From [Pantoea] beijingensis (GTDB lineage: Bacteria > Pseudomonadota > Gammaproteobacteria > Enterobacterales > Enterobacteriaceae), in the NCBI RefSeq assembly GCF_022647505.1, contig NZ_CP071409.1, positions 3,844,001-3,908,000 of the forward strand: a DNA stretch of 64,000 nucleotides. Direction: 5' to 3'. Below, piece after piece: positions 18,613 through 27,291 of the stretch. Below the pieces are notes generated by a model. That model ran no database searches and had not been told where the DNA came from. It worked only from the letters and a program-made list of their open reading frames with translations. The translations under genes were made by a program, and so were the position numbers. The stretch's first letter is position 1, and every line of letters starts with the position of its first letter.

Positions 18613-19638
18613 GATAAAACGCGCCACCGCCGGGCCGGTGAGCAAGATAGTAAATAAGCGTAGCGTCTGCATCGCCATTACAAATGCGATATCGACCCGG
18701 CTCCCGGCGGCGATGATTGCCACGGTATCCAGCCCACCCGGGCTGGTTGCCAGATAAGCTGTCATTAAATCCACATGCAACAACCGTGTTAACATCCATG
18801 CCATCGCACCACATAGCACCATTAATCCAACAATTGACCCGATCATTTGCGGCAAGGTACGTAACGCCAGAAGGAAAATAGATTTAGTGAAACGTAATCC
18901 TACGCTCCAGCCAATAAATGCATAAGCCAGCGCCAATAACCATTCAGGAACCTGTAATACCAGGGTATCCGTCGAGTGCAGCGTTGCACCGATCAGCGCC
19001 GGTAACAGTAACGCGCCGGAGGGAATGCGAAAACACTGACCCAGCCAGGCACCGCCCAACGCGACGACCAGCATCCCAACAAAACCCAGTCCCAGGGATG
19101 GGAACCAGACAAGAGCCCCTGCACTGTGTACATCATTCCCCATACCGATACGCGTGACCATAGCCGCAGCCGTCGCCACGAATAAGACGCGCAAATATTG
19201 CATAAAAGCGACCAAACGGACGTCAGCGCCAAAATCGCCAGCCATGGCGACCATCGCTGATGCTCCTCCAGGTGACGAACCCCACGCTCCTGTAGGCCCG
19301 GGAAGATCGCTAAAACGCACCAGTAGAAAACCCGATAGCCCGCTGGCAGCCAGCGTCATTAGTAAGACGCTGAGTACGACTGGCCAGTTAGCGATGAGCG
19401 GAGTCAGGATTGAGGGGGACAGGCTTTGTGCAATCATGCATCCGAGAATCGCCTGGGAGAAAATAAACAGACGCTTATCAATACGTACCGATGCACCCAA
19501 GAGCCCCATAACAACACCAACAATCATCGGCCCAAGCAGCAAAGCGGCTGGAACGTGAAAGTATTGCAGTGCAAAACCCAGTAGCAGTGAAGCACTCAGC
19601 AAGATAAATCCTTGCAGTCTTAGAGACAGTCGTTCCAT
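18592..19638 (-). CDS. AbrB-family integral membrane protein
   Basis: A 348-residue membrane protein of the AbrB/ammonia-monooxygenase-regulator-like family (two duplicated halves, TIGR03082 type). Around ten hydrophobic segments are seen. Family-like motifs occur in both halves: GPTGAWGSSPGGASAM near residue 115 and YLATSPGGLDTVAIIA near residue 295, each with the SPGG signature. Role unknown; E. coli AbrB has been linked to aidB regulation, without a firm mechanism. E. coli has yigF/yigG at this site instead. Its stop lies inside the rarD coding region (18592-18612 shared, opposite strands). Confidence 0.82.
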   Translation of the reverse strand: MERLSLRLQGFILLSASLLLGFALQYFHVPAALLLGPMIVGVVMGLLGASVRIDKRLFIFSQAILGCMIAQSLSPSILTPLIANWPVVLSVLLMTLAASGLSGFLLVRFSDLPGPTGAWGSSPGGASAMVAMAGDFGADVRLVAFMQYLRVLFVATAAAMVTRIGMGNDVHSAGALVWFPSLGLGFVGMLVVALGGAWLGQCFRIPSGALLLPALIGATLHSTDTLVLQVPEWLLALAYAFIGWSVGLRFTKSIFLLALRTLPQMIGSIVGLMVLCGAMAWMLTRLLHVDLMTAYLATSPGGLDTVAIIAAGSRVDIAFVMAMQTLRLFTILLTGPAVARFISRYART

Positions 19639-19673
19639 ATGATGACAACTTTGCTCAGAAAAATAAGAATATA

Positions 19674-19888
19674 TACCCTAAATGATTTAAGTTGCAGGGC
19701 GCAGTGGAAAGATCGAGCATTCTGGGTCACTTACATAGATATGTGACCGGGGTGGCAAACCTGCCAGGGAAAAGATTTGAACGCGAGTTTAGCCGCCCAA
19801 TGGGGCAATATCCAATCCAGGTGCCCCCGGGAGCTTACACAGGTAAGAACCCGGGGTGACTAAGTTTGTAGCCAGTGTGCAGTATGAT
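19674..19888. repeat. Enterobacterial palindromic intergenic repeat
   Basis: The left end TATACCCTAAATGATTTAAG matches the known intergenic motif TATACCCTAAATAATTCGAG at most positions. The right part, read on the minus strand, also follows the family: TCACCCCGGGTTCTTACC and TGTAAGCTCCCGGGG. The segment 19825-19856 folds as CCCCGGG...CCCGGGG with an inner CTTAC/GTAAG stem, and GGTCAC/GTGACC at 19725-19748 makes another hairpin. It separates corA from the AbrB-family gene. No gene is seen in it. Confidence 0.65.
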
Positions 19889-19893
19889 AAGGA

Positions 19894-20844
19894 TTACAAC
19901 CAGTTCTTACGCTTAAAGTAGGCATAAGGTGCCAGACCTGCCAAAATCATCAGGGTAATCGCCCCCGGATAGCCAAAGCTCCATTTTAACTCTGGCATAA
20001 ATTCGAAGTTCATACCGTAGCTTGAGGCCACCAGCGTAGGTGGCAGGAATACAACGGAAACCACAGAGAAGATTTTGATAATCCGGTTCTGCTCGATATT
20101 GATAAACCCCATTGCCGCCTGCATCAGGAAGTTCACTTTTTGAAATAACGATTCATTATGCGGCAACAGCGACTCGATATCGCGCAGGATTTCACGCGCC
20201 TGCTCTAGCTGGTTACCCGGCAGGCGGGCTTTGCGTACCAGAAAGTTAAGTGCTCGCTGGGTATCCATCAAACACAAACGCACTTTCCAACCGATATCTT
20301 CAAGTTCGGCCAGCGTCGATAGCGCACCGTCAAATTCATCTCCCTGATGCCCTTCCATAATCACACGGCTCAGCTTTTCCAGATCGCTATAAATATTTTC
20401 GATCTCATCAGCCAACTGCTCAATTTTGGTTTCAAACAGATCCAACAACAGTTCGAACGCATTACCATCTATTAGGGTCTGATTACGCGCGCGCATACGG
20501 TAGAGGCGGAATGCCGGTAGCTCACGCTCACGTAGAGTATAGAGACGTCCTTCACGAATGGTAAAAGCTACCGTCGCGTTACCCGCATGATCTTCAGCAT
20601 CTTCATAAAAAAAGAAGGAGTGAATATGCAAGCCATCTTCATCTTCAAAAAAACGCGCGGAGGCTTCGATATCCTCCAGTTCCGGACGAGTGGCCAGACT
20701 CTGCCCTAACTCAGCCTGGACCCGCTCGCGCTCATTCTCTTCGGGTTCGATCAAATCGACCCAAACGGAAGAGATAAGTTCGTCAGACGTTTCGTCCAGC
20801 TCAAGACGCGTTAAGCGACCATGATTCAGTTTAAATGCGCTCAG
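19894..20844 (-). CDS. corA: Magnesium/cobalt/nickel transporter CorA
   Basis: A 316-residue pentameric inner-membrane channel (same length as E. coli) that is the main Mg2+ uptake route. Residues 1-250 form the cytoplasmic domain with long acidic helices. Two C-terminal spans follow, with the selectivity signature [10 protein letters not shown] at the mouth of the pore and the basic tail [11 protein letters not shown] at 20842-20844 is chosen for GGGAG seven bases before it and MLSAF alignment; an upstream in-frame start would add 21 residues. It has a long leader with a short peptide ORF. Confidence 0.96.
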   Translation of the reverse strand: MSAFKLNHGRLTRLELDETSDELISSVWVDLIEPEENERERVQAELGQSLATRPELEDIEASARFFEDEDGLHIHSFFFYEDAEDHAGNATVAFTIREGRLYTLRERELPAFRLYRMRARNQTLIDGNAFELLLDLFETKIEQLADEIENIYSDLEKLSRVIMEGHQGDEFDGALSTLAELEDIGWKVRLCLMDTQRALNFLVRKARLPGNQLEQAREILRDIESLLPHNESLFQKVNFLMQAAMGFINIEQNRIIKIFSVVSVVFLPPTLVASSYGMNFEFMPELKWSFGYPGAITLMILAGLAPYAYFKRKNWL

Positions 20845-20972
20845 CATAACAGTACTCCCAATTGCTGTAACAAATGGGACATCGCGCCAGAACACCAGAA
20901 ACACCAAGGCTTCATTCAGTGATCAACGCTGACTCGTGCGACGGGGGAAATAAGCGGTCGCTGACAACCACG

Positions 20973-21002
20973 AAGGCTATCAGGCAAAAAGAGGATAGCC
21001 TT
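20973..21002 (-). promoter_or_regulatory. Hairpin in corA leader overlapping the leader-peptide stop
   Basis: AAGGCTATC at 20973-20981 and GATAGCCTT at 20994-21002 form a 9-bp stem with a 12-nt loop. In the corA transcript the first arm begins at the stop codon of the small leader ORF, so a ribosome reaching the stop would block the stem. This is the arrangement expected of a translation-sensing leader. Confidence 0.55.
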
Positions 21003-21057
21003 AGGCGTTGTACCTGCGTAACAGGTTAACGAGCCAGTATCGACTGGGTGTGTCCAA
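21001..21057 (-). CDS. CorL-like leader peptide before corA (UUG start)
   Basis: An 18-codon ORF in the corA leader, starting with TTG (21055-21057) behind AGAGGA and reading MDTPSRYWLVNLLRRYNA. Salmonella corA has a leader peptide, CorL, whose translation controls Rho-dependent termination in the leader; position and size here suggest the same. The sequence similarity to CorL was not checked. The stop TAA overlaps a 9-bp hairpin. It lies about 25 nt after the predicted transcription start and 157 bp before corA. Confidence 0.5.
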   Translation of the reverse strand: MDTPSRYWLVNLLRRYNA

Positions 21058-21089
21058 GGCGAATGTCCTCTTAGGGTGATCGTGCGCGC

Positions 21090-21118
21090 ATGTTACGCTG
21101 AGACGAAAAAGCCGTCAA
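21090..21118 (-). promoter_or_regulatory. corA promoter
   Basis: Read leftward, TTGACG (21113-21118) and TAACAT (21090-21095) are separated by 17 bp, a good sigma-70 match. Transcription would start near 21083 and give a leader of about 240 nt. It lies just after the uvrD stop (21143). Confidence 0.65.
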
Positions 21119-21142
21119 GCGCACCACTGCGCCTGAACACAC

Positions 21143-23305
21143 TCAAACCGTCTCCAGCCGCGCGTAGGCTGCAACCAGCCATTTGATACCCTGTCCCTGA
21201 AAGGCGACCTGCAATCGACTATGTTCGCCGCTCCCCTCCAGATTAATAATGGTTCCCTCACCAAATTTCGCATGCCGGACACGCTGCCCCAGCGCAAAGC
21301 CACTGTCATTTTGCGTCATGGGTGTTCCCAGGCGCTGATGGCTTACTGGTCGGCTAACGCTGGCACGTAAACGCACTTCATCCACACATTCTTCGGGCAA
21401 TTCACCAATGAAGCGTGAAGGGCGATGATACACTTCCTTACCATAAAGCCGCCGCGTTTCGGCATACGTCAGCGTCAGTTTTTGCATCGCACGAGTGACG
21501 CCAACATAAGCAAGCCGGCGTTCCTCTTCCAACCGTCCCCCCTCATCCAACGACATCTGACTCGGGAACATGCCTTCTTCCATCCCAACAATAAAAACCT
21601 GGCTAAACTCCAGACCTTTTGCCGCATGCATGGTCATTAGTTGTACCGCATCCTGCCATTTATCGGCCTGCCCTTCACCTGCCTCAAGCGCCGCGTGAGA
21701 AAGAAACGCCTGCAGTGGCATCAGATCCTCATCTTCATCCTGGTAACTGTACTGCCGCGTGGCATTCACCAGTTCTTCTAAGTTCTCGATGCGTGCCTGA
21801 CCTTTTTCGCCTTTTTCCTGCTCATACATCAGCCACAGGCCCGAGTCTTTTACCACACGATCCGTTTGCACATGCAGCGGTAGTTCGGCTGTTTCCTGCG
21901 CCAGTGAATCTACCAGTTCGGTAAATCGCTGCAACGCCGAAGCCGCACGGCCTGCCAGTGCTTTTTCCTGCAGTAATATACGTGTCGCCTGCCACAGCGT
22001 CAGTTGGCGCTCGCGTGAAGTCTGACGTACCACATCCAGCGTGCGGTCACCGATGCCGCGCGTTGGCGTATTGACGACACGTTCAAAGGCTGCATCGTCG
22101 TTACGGTTGGCAATCAGGCGTAAATAAGCAAGCGCATCTTTAATTTCCTGCCGCTCAAAGAAGCGCATGCCGCCATAAATGCGATACGGCATACTGGTTT
22201 GTAATAGTGCCTCTTCCAGCACACGCGACTGGGCGTTACTACGGTAAAGAATGGCACAATCGTTCAATGCACCACCGTTTTCTTGCCAGACTTTGATACG
22301 ATTAACAACAAAGCGCGCTTCGTCCAGTTCATTGAACGCACAATAAAGCGAAATCGGTTCGCCATCGCTACCGTCAGTCCACAATTCCTTACCCAAACGA
22401 CCGCTATTGTTAGCGATAAGGGCATTAGCCGCTTTCAGTATATTATTGGTAGAACGGTAATTTTGCTCAAGGCGGATAGTTTCAGCACCGGAAAAATCAC
22501 TCAGGAACCGCTGAATATTCTCAACCTGCGCACCACGCCAGCCATAAATGGACTGATCGTCATCACCGACAATAATGACTCGGCCACTATCGCCGGCCAG
22601 CAGACGGATCCAGGCATACTGAATATTGTTAGTATCCTGAAACTCATCCACTAAAATATTACTGAAGCGCTCACGGTAATGATTAAGAATATGCGGTTTA
22701 TTCAGCCACAGCTCATGCGCCCGCAGTAACAGCTCTGCGAAATCCACCAGCCCGGCACGATCGCAGGCTTCCTGGTAAGCCTGATAAATTCGTAACCAGG
22801 TTTGCTCAATCGGATTGCCGTAGCTTTCAATATGCTTTGGCCGCAGCCCTTCGTCTTTTTTGCCGTTGATGTACCACATTGCCTGGCGCGCTGGCCACTG
22901 CTTCTCATCCAGATTCATGGCTTTAATCAGACGCTTAAGCAGGCGCAGTTGATCTTCGCTATCAAGGATCTGGAAGTCCTGAGGCAAGTTGGCATCCAAG
23001 TGATGAGCACGCAGCAAACGGTGCGCTAAACCATGAAAGGTACCAATCCACATGCCGCCCTGACTGGTACCAATTAACTGCTCAATGCGGTGGCGCATCT
23101 CAGCCGCTGCTTTGTTAGTAAAGGTGACGGCCATGATGGAGTAAGGCGAGCAGTTCTCTACCGTCAGTAACCAGGCAATACGATGTACCAGAACGCGTGT
23201 TTTTCCGCTCCCCGCGCCCGCCAGCACCAACAAATTGCTGCGTGGCGCCGCAACGGCTTCGCGTTGTTTGTCATTCAAACTGTTGAGCAGATCAGAAACG
23301 TCCAT
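21143..23305 (-). CDS. uvrD: DNA helicase II UvrD
   Basis: A 720-residue superfamily 1A helicase (E. coli 720) that removes UvrC and the excised oligonucleotide in nucleotide excision repair, unwinds DNA in mismatch repair and strips RecA filaments. Motifs: [15 protein letters not shown] (Walker A, near residue 30), VDEFQDTN (Walker B), [13 protein letters not shown] (motif III), LEQNYRS (IV) and YVGVTRA (VI), ending in the Tudor-like tail VAFQGQGIKWLVAAYARLE. ATG at 23303-23305 aligns with the E. coli start; an ATG three codons earlier is possible. A LexA box lies upstream. Confidence 0.96.
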   Translation of the reverse strand: MDVSDLLNSLNDKQREAVAAPRSNLLVLAGAGSGKTRVLVHRIAWLLTVENCSPYSIMAVTFTNKAAAEMRHRIEQLIGTSQGGMWIGTFHGLAHRLLRAHHLDANLPQDFQILDSEDQLRLLKRLIKAMNLDEKQWPARQAMWYINGKKDEGLRPKHIESYGNPIEQTWLRIYQAYQEACDRAGLVDFAELLLRAHELWLNKPHILNHYRERFSNILVDEFQDTNNIQYAWIRLLAGDSGRVIIVGDDDQSIYGWRGAQVENIQRFLSDFSGAETIRLEQNYRSTNNILKAANALIANNSGRLGKELWTDGSDGEPISLYCAFNELDEARFVVNRIKVWQENGGALNDCAILYRSNAQSRVLEEALLQTSMPYRIYGGMRFFERQEIKDALAYLRLIANRNDDAAFERVVNTPTRGIGDRTLDVVRQTSRERQLTLWQATRILLQEKALAGRAASALQRFTELVDSLAQETAELPLHVQTDRVVKDSGLWLMYEQEKGEKGQARIENLEELVNATRQYSYQDEDEDLMPLQAFLSHAALEAGEGQADKWQDAVQLMTMHAAKGLEFSQVFIVGMEEGMFPSQMSLDEGGRLEEERRLAYVGVTRAMQKLTLTYAETRRLYGKEVYHRPSRFIGELPEECVDEVRLRASVSRPVSHQRLGTPMTQNDSGFALGQRVRHAKFGEGTIINLEGSGEHSRLQVAFQGQGIKWLVAAYARLETV

Positions 23306-23340
23306 AAGCACCATTCAAGCAGGAAACGCAGGCTGCGCCT

Positions 23341-23360
23341 CACTGGATATTTATCCAGCT
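23341..23360 (-). promoter_or_regulatory. LexA (SOS) box of uvrD
   Basis: CACTGGATATTTATCCAGCT contains the required CTG-N10-CAG core (23343-23345 and 23356-23358) of the SOS box. uvrD is a known LexA target. The box lies 36 bp before the uvrD start codon and just downstream of the -10 element, so LexA would cover the start site. Confidence 0.8.
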
Positions 23361-23361
23361 T

Positions 23362-23389
23362 ATTATATCAGCGCCGTCAGCGATGCCAA
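23362..23389 (-). promoter_or_regulatory. uvrD promoter inside the end of yigB
   Basis: Read leftward, TTGGCA (23384-23389) and TATAAT (23362-23367) are spaced by 16 bp. The -35 lies within the yigB coding sequence and the -10 touches its stop codon. It gives uvrD its own SOS-controlled start besides any read-through from the dapF-yigB operon. Confidence 0.7.
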
Positions 23390-24079
23390 CTGCGAAATTT
23401 CAAGATGAGGCAGCAAACGACCGTCATTAATCTCCATCAGGCTACCGCCCTGCAAATTAATCCAGCATGCCTGCATACCGCTGCGTAGTGAACCAGCAAC
23501 ATCGGTGGTGAGATCGTCGCCGACGTGCAGGATATTTTCTAAGGGAATGCCAAGTTTTTCTGACGCCAGATGATACATATCCTGCCAGGGCTTCGCGCGG
23601 CCATCTGGCCCCGCACGCAGGATAAACTGAAAGTATTTATCGATACCAAACAGATGCGGCTGCGCATTGCCATTGGTGATGGCCACTAACGGAAAACGTT
23701 CACTGAGTGCCGCCAACGCCGAGTGAGTCTCTTCGGTGATGGTTATCTGGCTACGCCAGTAATCAAAGTTTTCCATCACTTTTCGTGAGCCATGATCTGC
23801 CTCATCGGGCGTTAGACCAACATTACGCATTGCCAACTCAACGGCACGGCGTCGCCACTCGCTCACGTCGTGATAAATATCCGGCTCTTCAGCGCACAGT
23901 TCTTCTCGCAGTTGCTGATAAGCCTCTACGCTGAAATCCTTTAACCCTGGATGGTAGGCCTGCAGAAAAGCATGAGATTCCTGCTGGGTACGGCGAATAA
24001 CCTCAGAGTTATCATACAAGGTATCGTCCAGGTCAAACGTCATCGCTTTGACCGGGCGAAGCGGACGGTAAAAATGCAT
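23363..24079 (-). CDS. yigB: HAD-like phosphatase YigB (flavin pathway)
   Basis: A 238-residue haloacid dehalogenase hydrolase. The nucleophile motif is FDLDDTLYDNSE (residues 15-26), motif II is VAITNGN, the Lys of motif III is in GRAKPWQDMY, and the acidic motif IV is HVGDDLTTDVAGS. E. coli YigB dephosphorylates 5-amino-6-(5-phospho-ribitylamino)uracil, the missing step of riboflavin synthesis, and FMN. Its ATG shares one base with the xerC stop (TAATG), so the two are translationally coupled in the lptM-dapF-yigA-xerC-yigB operon. Confidence 0.93.
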   Translation of the reverse strand: MHFYRPLRPVKAMTFDLDDTLYDNSEVIRRTQQESHAFLQAYHPGLKDFSVEAYQQLREELCAEEPDIYHDVSEWRRRAVELAMRNVGLTPDEADHGSRKVMENFDYWRSQITITEETHSALAALSERFPLVAITNGNAQPHLFGIDKYFQFILRAGPDGRAKPWQDMYHLASEKLGIPLENILHVGDDLTTDVAGSLRSGMQACWINLQGGSLMEINDGRLLPHLEISQLASLTALI

Positions 24080-24987
24080 TACGATTTTCCTCGTTTCGCA
24101 CGGGGGTGTGCAGCATCGTAAACGGATGCAAGGTGTTGAAAGTCGAGATGGGTATAGATTTGCGTCGTCGATAAGTTAGCATGGCCAAGTAGTTCCTGTA
24201 CCGCGCGCAGATCGCCGCTCGATTCCAGTAGATGGGTAGCAAAAGAGTGCCGCAGTTTATGTGGATGAACATGGCTGGCAACACCCTGTTTCACTCCCCA
24301 TTCAGCAAAGCGTTTCTGCACGTTACGCGCTGATATACGTCTACCCTGCTTAGACAAAAACACGGCCTCATCCTCCGGAGCAAACAGAAAGCGCAGCGCC
24401 ATCCATTGTTCCAGCCAGCTCACTGCGGTACGACCTATCGGTAAACGGCGCTCTTTACTGCCTTTACCCATCACCCAAACTTCACCGGAATCAAGATCGA
24501 GATGACCGCAGTCAATTCCAACCAATTCGGAAAGACGCAGTCCCGCACCATACATAATTTCAAGCATCGCACGATCGCGCACCGCCAGCGGATCGTTAAG
24601 ATCGATCTCCAGCAGTTGGTTAATTTCATCCACGTCAATATTTTTAGGCAAATGACGCGGCGCACGCGGTGTAGCAATCCCTTTTGCCGGATTGGCTTTT
24701 AACTTCCCCTGACTTACCAGCCAATCCAGGAAACTGCGTAGCGCGGAGAGACGTAATGCCAGGCTGGCAGGTTCTAAGCCAGCCCGGCGGCTGCGGGCGG
24801 CCAGAGAGCGCACGTGAGCAGCATCCAGCGCTGTCCAGTCTGCCACTTTCAGTTCATCAGCCAGGGCAACCAGTACCTCCAACTGATGAGCATAACTTTT
24901 CTGCGTTAGCGGGCTCAGTTGCCTCTCGACCTTCAGATAACGCAGAAAGCCCTCTACGGCGGACTGTAGAGGAGAAACCGGGGTCAT
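24079..24987 (-). CDS. xerC: Site-specific tyrosine recombinase XerC
   Basis: A 302-residue tyrosine recombinase (E. coli 298) that with XerD resolves chromosome dimers at dif. The N-terminal SAM-like domain spans residues 1-100. The catalytic residues are visible: Arg in [12 protein letters not shown], Lys in [10 protein letters not shown], His-x-x-Arg in [13 protein letters not shown], His in [16 protein letters not shown] and the nucleophile Tyr in IYTHLDF. The start overlaps the end of yigA by four bases (ATGA). Confidence 0.96.
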   Translation of the reverse strand: MTPVSPLQSAVEGFLRYLKVERQLSPLTQKSYAHQLEVLVALADELKVADWTALDAAHVRSLAARSRRAGLEPASLALRLSALRSFLDWLVSQGKLKANPAKGIATPRAPRHLPKNIDVDEINQLLEIDLNDPLAVRDRAMLEIMYGAGLRLSELVGIDCGHLDLDSGEVWVMGKGSKERRLPIGRTAVSWLEQWMALRFLFAPEDEAVFLSKQGRRISARNVQKRFAEWGVKQGVASHVHPHKLRHSFATHLLESSGDLRAVQELLGHANLSTTQIYTHLDFQHLASVYDAAHPRAKRGKS

Positions 24988-25688
24988 GCTGGCTCAACCC
25001 AGCGGGAGAGGAGCTCCGGCATCATCATAGCCAGGTGTTGTAACAACACGGTGCCCATACCGGATTGATAGTGTTGCGTATCACGGCTGCTGAATATCAG
25101 AACGCCGAGATCGCCCCCTTCACCCATCAGCGACATGGCTACCGAGCCTATGGCTTTAGCCTGAGGAAGCAGCAGCAGCAGTTCCGGCCCGTTGAGATGC
25201 CCCAAATAGTGGTGCTGTTTGCCCAAACGTTGAATGCGAACCGGTTCAAAAGATTGCCGAGAGAGGGCCAGTTGGGTGAAACCAGAGGGGGCACCAATGC
25301 GCCACTTGTCATGGAACAGACGTACATTCGCTCCGGCAAGCCCCAGCTCTCTGGCCCAGCGATGCAGGCGATTGAGCATGTCATGCAGACTGGGGGCCGC
25401 CGCCAGGTGGCTCTGTAGCGCTAACAGCCGATCAAACAGTTGATGGTTGGCAGTCGCCTGTTCCATCAACAAGGTGATTTCTTCTTCCAGTTGCGCAATA
25501 TGGTTACGCTGCCGTGCCAGATGCCACTCCACCAGCGACACTGTGCCGCGTACAGGATGAGGCACAACCATCTGCTCAACCTGACGCGCATTACGAATAA
25601 AGAAATCTGGATTTTGCAGTAGATAATCACCCACTATTCGATCGTCCAGCATGACCTCGCTGGATGTCTGTTCCTCGACATTTTTCAT
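24984..25688 (-). CDS. yigA: DUF484 protein YigA
   Basis: A 234-residue cytoplasmic protein of the DUF484 family (E. coli 235). Typical pieces are [15 protein letters not shown] near residue 20, [20 protein letters not shown] near residue 50 (a short coiled coil) and a GAF-like C-terminal part with [10 protein letters not shown]. No catalytic residues can be named and its function is unknown. It lies between dapF and xerC and overlaps both by four bases, a layout widely kept in gammaproteobacteria. Confidence 0.9.
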   Translation of the reverse strand: MKNVEEQTSSEVMLDDRIVGDYLLQNPDFFIRNARQVEQMVVPHPVRGTVSLVEWHLARQRNHIAQLEEEITLLMEQATANHQLFDRLLALQSHLAAAPSLHDMLNRLHRWARELGLAGANVRLFHDKWRIGAPSGFTQLALSRQSFEPVRIQRLGKQHHYLGHLNGPELLLLLPQAKAIGSVAMSLMGEGGDLGVLIFSSRDTQHYQSGMGTVLLQHLAMMMPELLSRWVEPA

Positions 25689-26509
25689 AGATGGATAAAC
25701 CCGTCGTATACGTGTGTCGCCGGTCCTGTCATAAACAGGGGATGGCCCGGCCCTTTCCAGGCGATATGCAGTGTGCCACCCGGCAAATCGACACGAACTT
25801 TTTCTGCCAGCGTCGTCTGCTGAATCCCAACGGCCACTGCCGCACAGGCCCCACTACCACAAGCCTGCGTTTCGCCAGCACCGCGCTCGTAAACACGCAG
25901 GCGAATGTGCTCGCTACTTACCACTTCCATAAAACCCACGTTTACCCGTTCCGGGAAACGCTCATGGCTTTCCAGCACCGGTCCCAATGTTTCAACCGCA
26001 GCTGTTTTAACGCTGTCGACCTGGATTACGCAGTGAGGGTTGCCCATCGAGACCACGCCACACATAACCGTTTGCTCTGCAGCGCGCATTAGGTAGAGGC
26101 TTTCTGCTTTATTGGCTCGGAAAGGAACCTGTTGCGGTTCAAAATTAGGCTCCCCCATGTTCACCCGCACCCGATCGTCATCGGTCACGCTTAGGACCAT
26201 ACGCCCTGTTTGCGTACTAACATGAATTTCACTTTTATTCGTCAACCCTTTCAGGCGGACAAAGCGTGCAAAACAGCGAGCACCATTGCCACATTGGGCA
26301 ACTTCACTACCGTCAGCATTAAAAATACGGTAATGAAAATCCAGATCGGGATCGTAAGGCGGTTCGACGATCAGCAACTGATCAAACCCGATCCCCAGAT
26401 GACGATCCGCAAGACGGCGGATCAACTCCGGAGAGAAATAGACATTTTGCGTGACGGCATCAACGACCATAAAGTCATTGCCCAGGCCGTGCATTTTGGA
26501 GAACTGCAT
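25685..26509 (-). CDS. dapF: Diaminopimelate epimerase
   Basis: A 274-residue cytosolic epimerase that converts LL- to meso-diaminopimelate for lysine and peptidoglycan. The two active-site Cys lie in [17 protein letters not shown] motif [10 protein letters not shown] (near residue 72) and [11 protein letters not shown] (near residue 216). ATG at 26507-26509 is chosen because GGAG sits six bases before it and [13 protein letters not shown] is then the N-terminus, as in E. coli; a longer frame adds eight residues. It is 39 bp after lptM in the same operon. Confidence 0.96.
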   Translation of the reverse strand: MQFSKMHGLGNDFMVVDAVTQNVYFSPELIRRLADRHLGIGFDQLLIVEPPYDPDLDFHYRIFNADGSEVAQCGNGARCFARFVRLKGLTNKSEIHVSTQTGRMVLSVTDDDRVRVNMGEPNFEPQQVPFRANKAESLYLMRAAEQTVMCGVVSMGNPHCVIQVDSVKTAAVETLGPVLESHERFPERVNVGFMEVVSSEHIRLRVYERGAGETQACGSGACAAVAVGIQQTTLAEKVRVDLPGGTLHIAWKGPGHPLFMTGPATHVYDGFIHL

Positions 26510-26548
26510 CTTCTGCTCCGCCGAGTGCGCCATAGGTTATTAAGTCGA

Positions 26549-26752
26549 TTACATACTCGTATTGATGGTTGTCGGGTTTTCTTCGGCACCATCCGGTTGG
26601 GTCATTCTTGGGTCCTGAGACGTTGGCTGAGGCTGCACCTGCTGCCGATCCGACTTATCCTTCGGCGGAAAATAAAGCGGCCCTTTTAAACCACAACCGA
26701 CCAGGCTCGCCAGCGCCAGCGCCATCGCTAACTGGCAAATTGTTTTATTCAT
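26549..26752 (-). CDS. lptM: Small outer membrane lipoprotein LptM (YifL)
   Basis: A 67-residue lipoprotein. The signal peptide ends in LASLVGC (lipobox), and the mature part begins CGLKGPLYFPPKDK, the strongly kept LptM motif. In E. coli LptM binds the LptD/LptE translocon and helps LptD form its native disulfides. The remainder is a flexible Gln/Pro/Thr-rich tail. ATG at 26750-26752 is preferred for spacing from GAGC; an ATG two codons earlier is possible. It is the first gene of the dapF operon. Confidence 0.88.
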   Translation of the reverse strand: MNKTICQLAMALALASLVGCGLKGPLYFPPKDKSDRQQVQPQPTSQDPRMTQPDGAEENPTTINTSM

Positions 26753-26919
26753 TATCATTCTGCTCGTGATTGATGCTTAGCTCAATTGCTTATCTTCGCA
26801 GGTGAACGCTGAAAAGCAATAGGAATTGGCGATTCACTGTGGTGGGGCCTGTCGCAATTTCATTATTTTCCCTCCGGGGCCATCACGTTATACTCAGCCA
26901 AACGACAAAGGAAATCATA

Positions 26920-27246
26920 ATGAACGACAGCGAATTTCACCGTCTTGCAGACAGCCTGATGCTTACCATTGAAGAACGCCTCGACGAGAATAACGATCAC
27001 GGCGATGCAGACATTGATTATGAGAATAATGGCGGTACTTTAACGCTCAGTTTTGAAAACGGCAGCAAAATTGTCATCAACCGCCAGGAACCTCTCCATC
27101 AGATCTGGCTGGCGACAAAAGCAGGTGGCTATCATTTTGAGCTGAAGAATGAGCACTGGATTTGCAATCGCAGTGGTTTTGAATTCTGGCAATTACTGGA
27201 AGAGGCGTGTGCCGCTCAGTCTGGCGAAAAGATTCCATTTAAATAA
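26920..27246 (+). CDS. cyaY: Bacterial frataxin CyaY
   Basis: A 108-residue frataxin homologue (E. coli 106) that modulates IscS-dependent Fe-S cluster assembly in the cytosol. The acidic first helix (residues 14-32, [16 protein letters not shown]) forms the iron-binding ridge, and the sheet carries [20 protein letters not shown] with the conserved Trp. ATG at 26920 has AAAGGAAATCATA upstream; a longer upstream frame from 26839 has no family match. It is divergent from lptM and converges with cyaA. Confidence 0.95.
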   Translation: MNDSEFHRLADSLMLTIEERLDENNDHGDADIDYENNGGTLTLSFENGSKIVINRQEPLHQIWLATKAGGYHFELKNEHWICNRSGFEFWQLLEEACAAQSGEKIPFK

Positions 27247-27291
27247 ATGCGATCCGCTGGGGCAGCTATCCTGCTCCAGCGCCACATGCAT

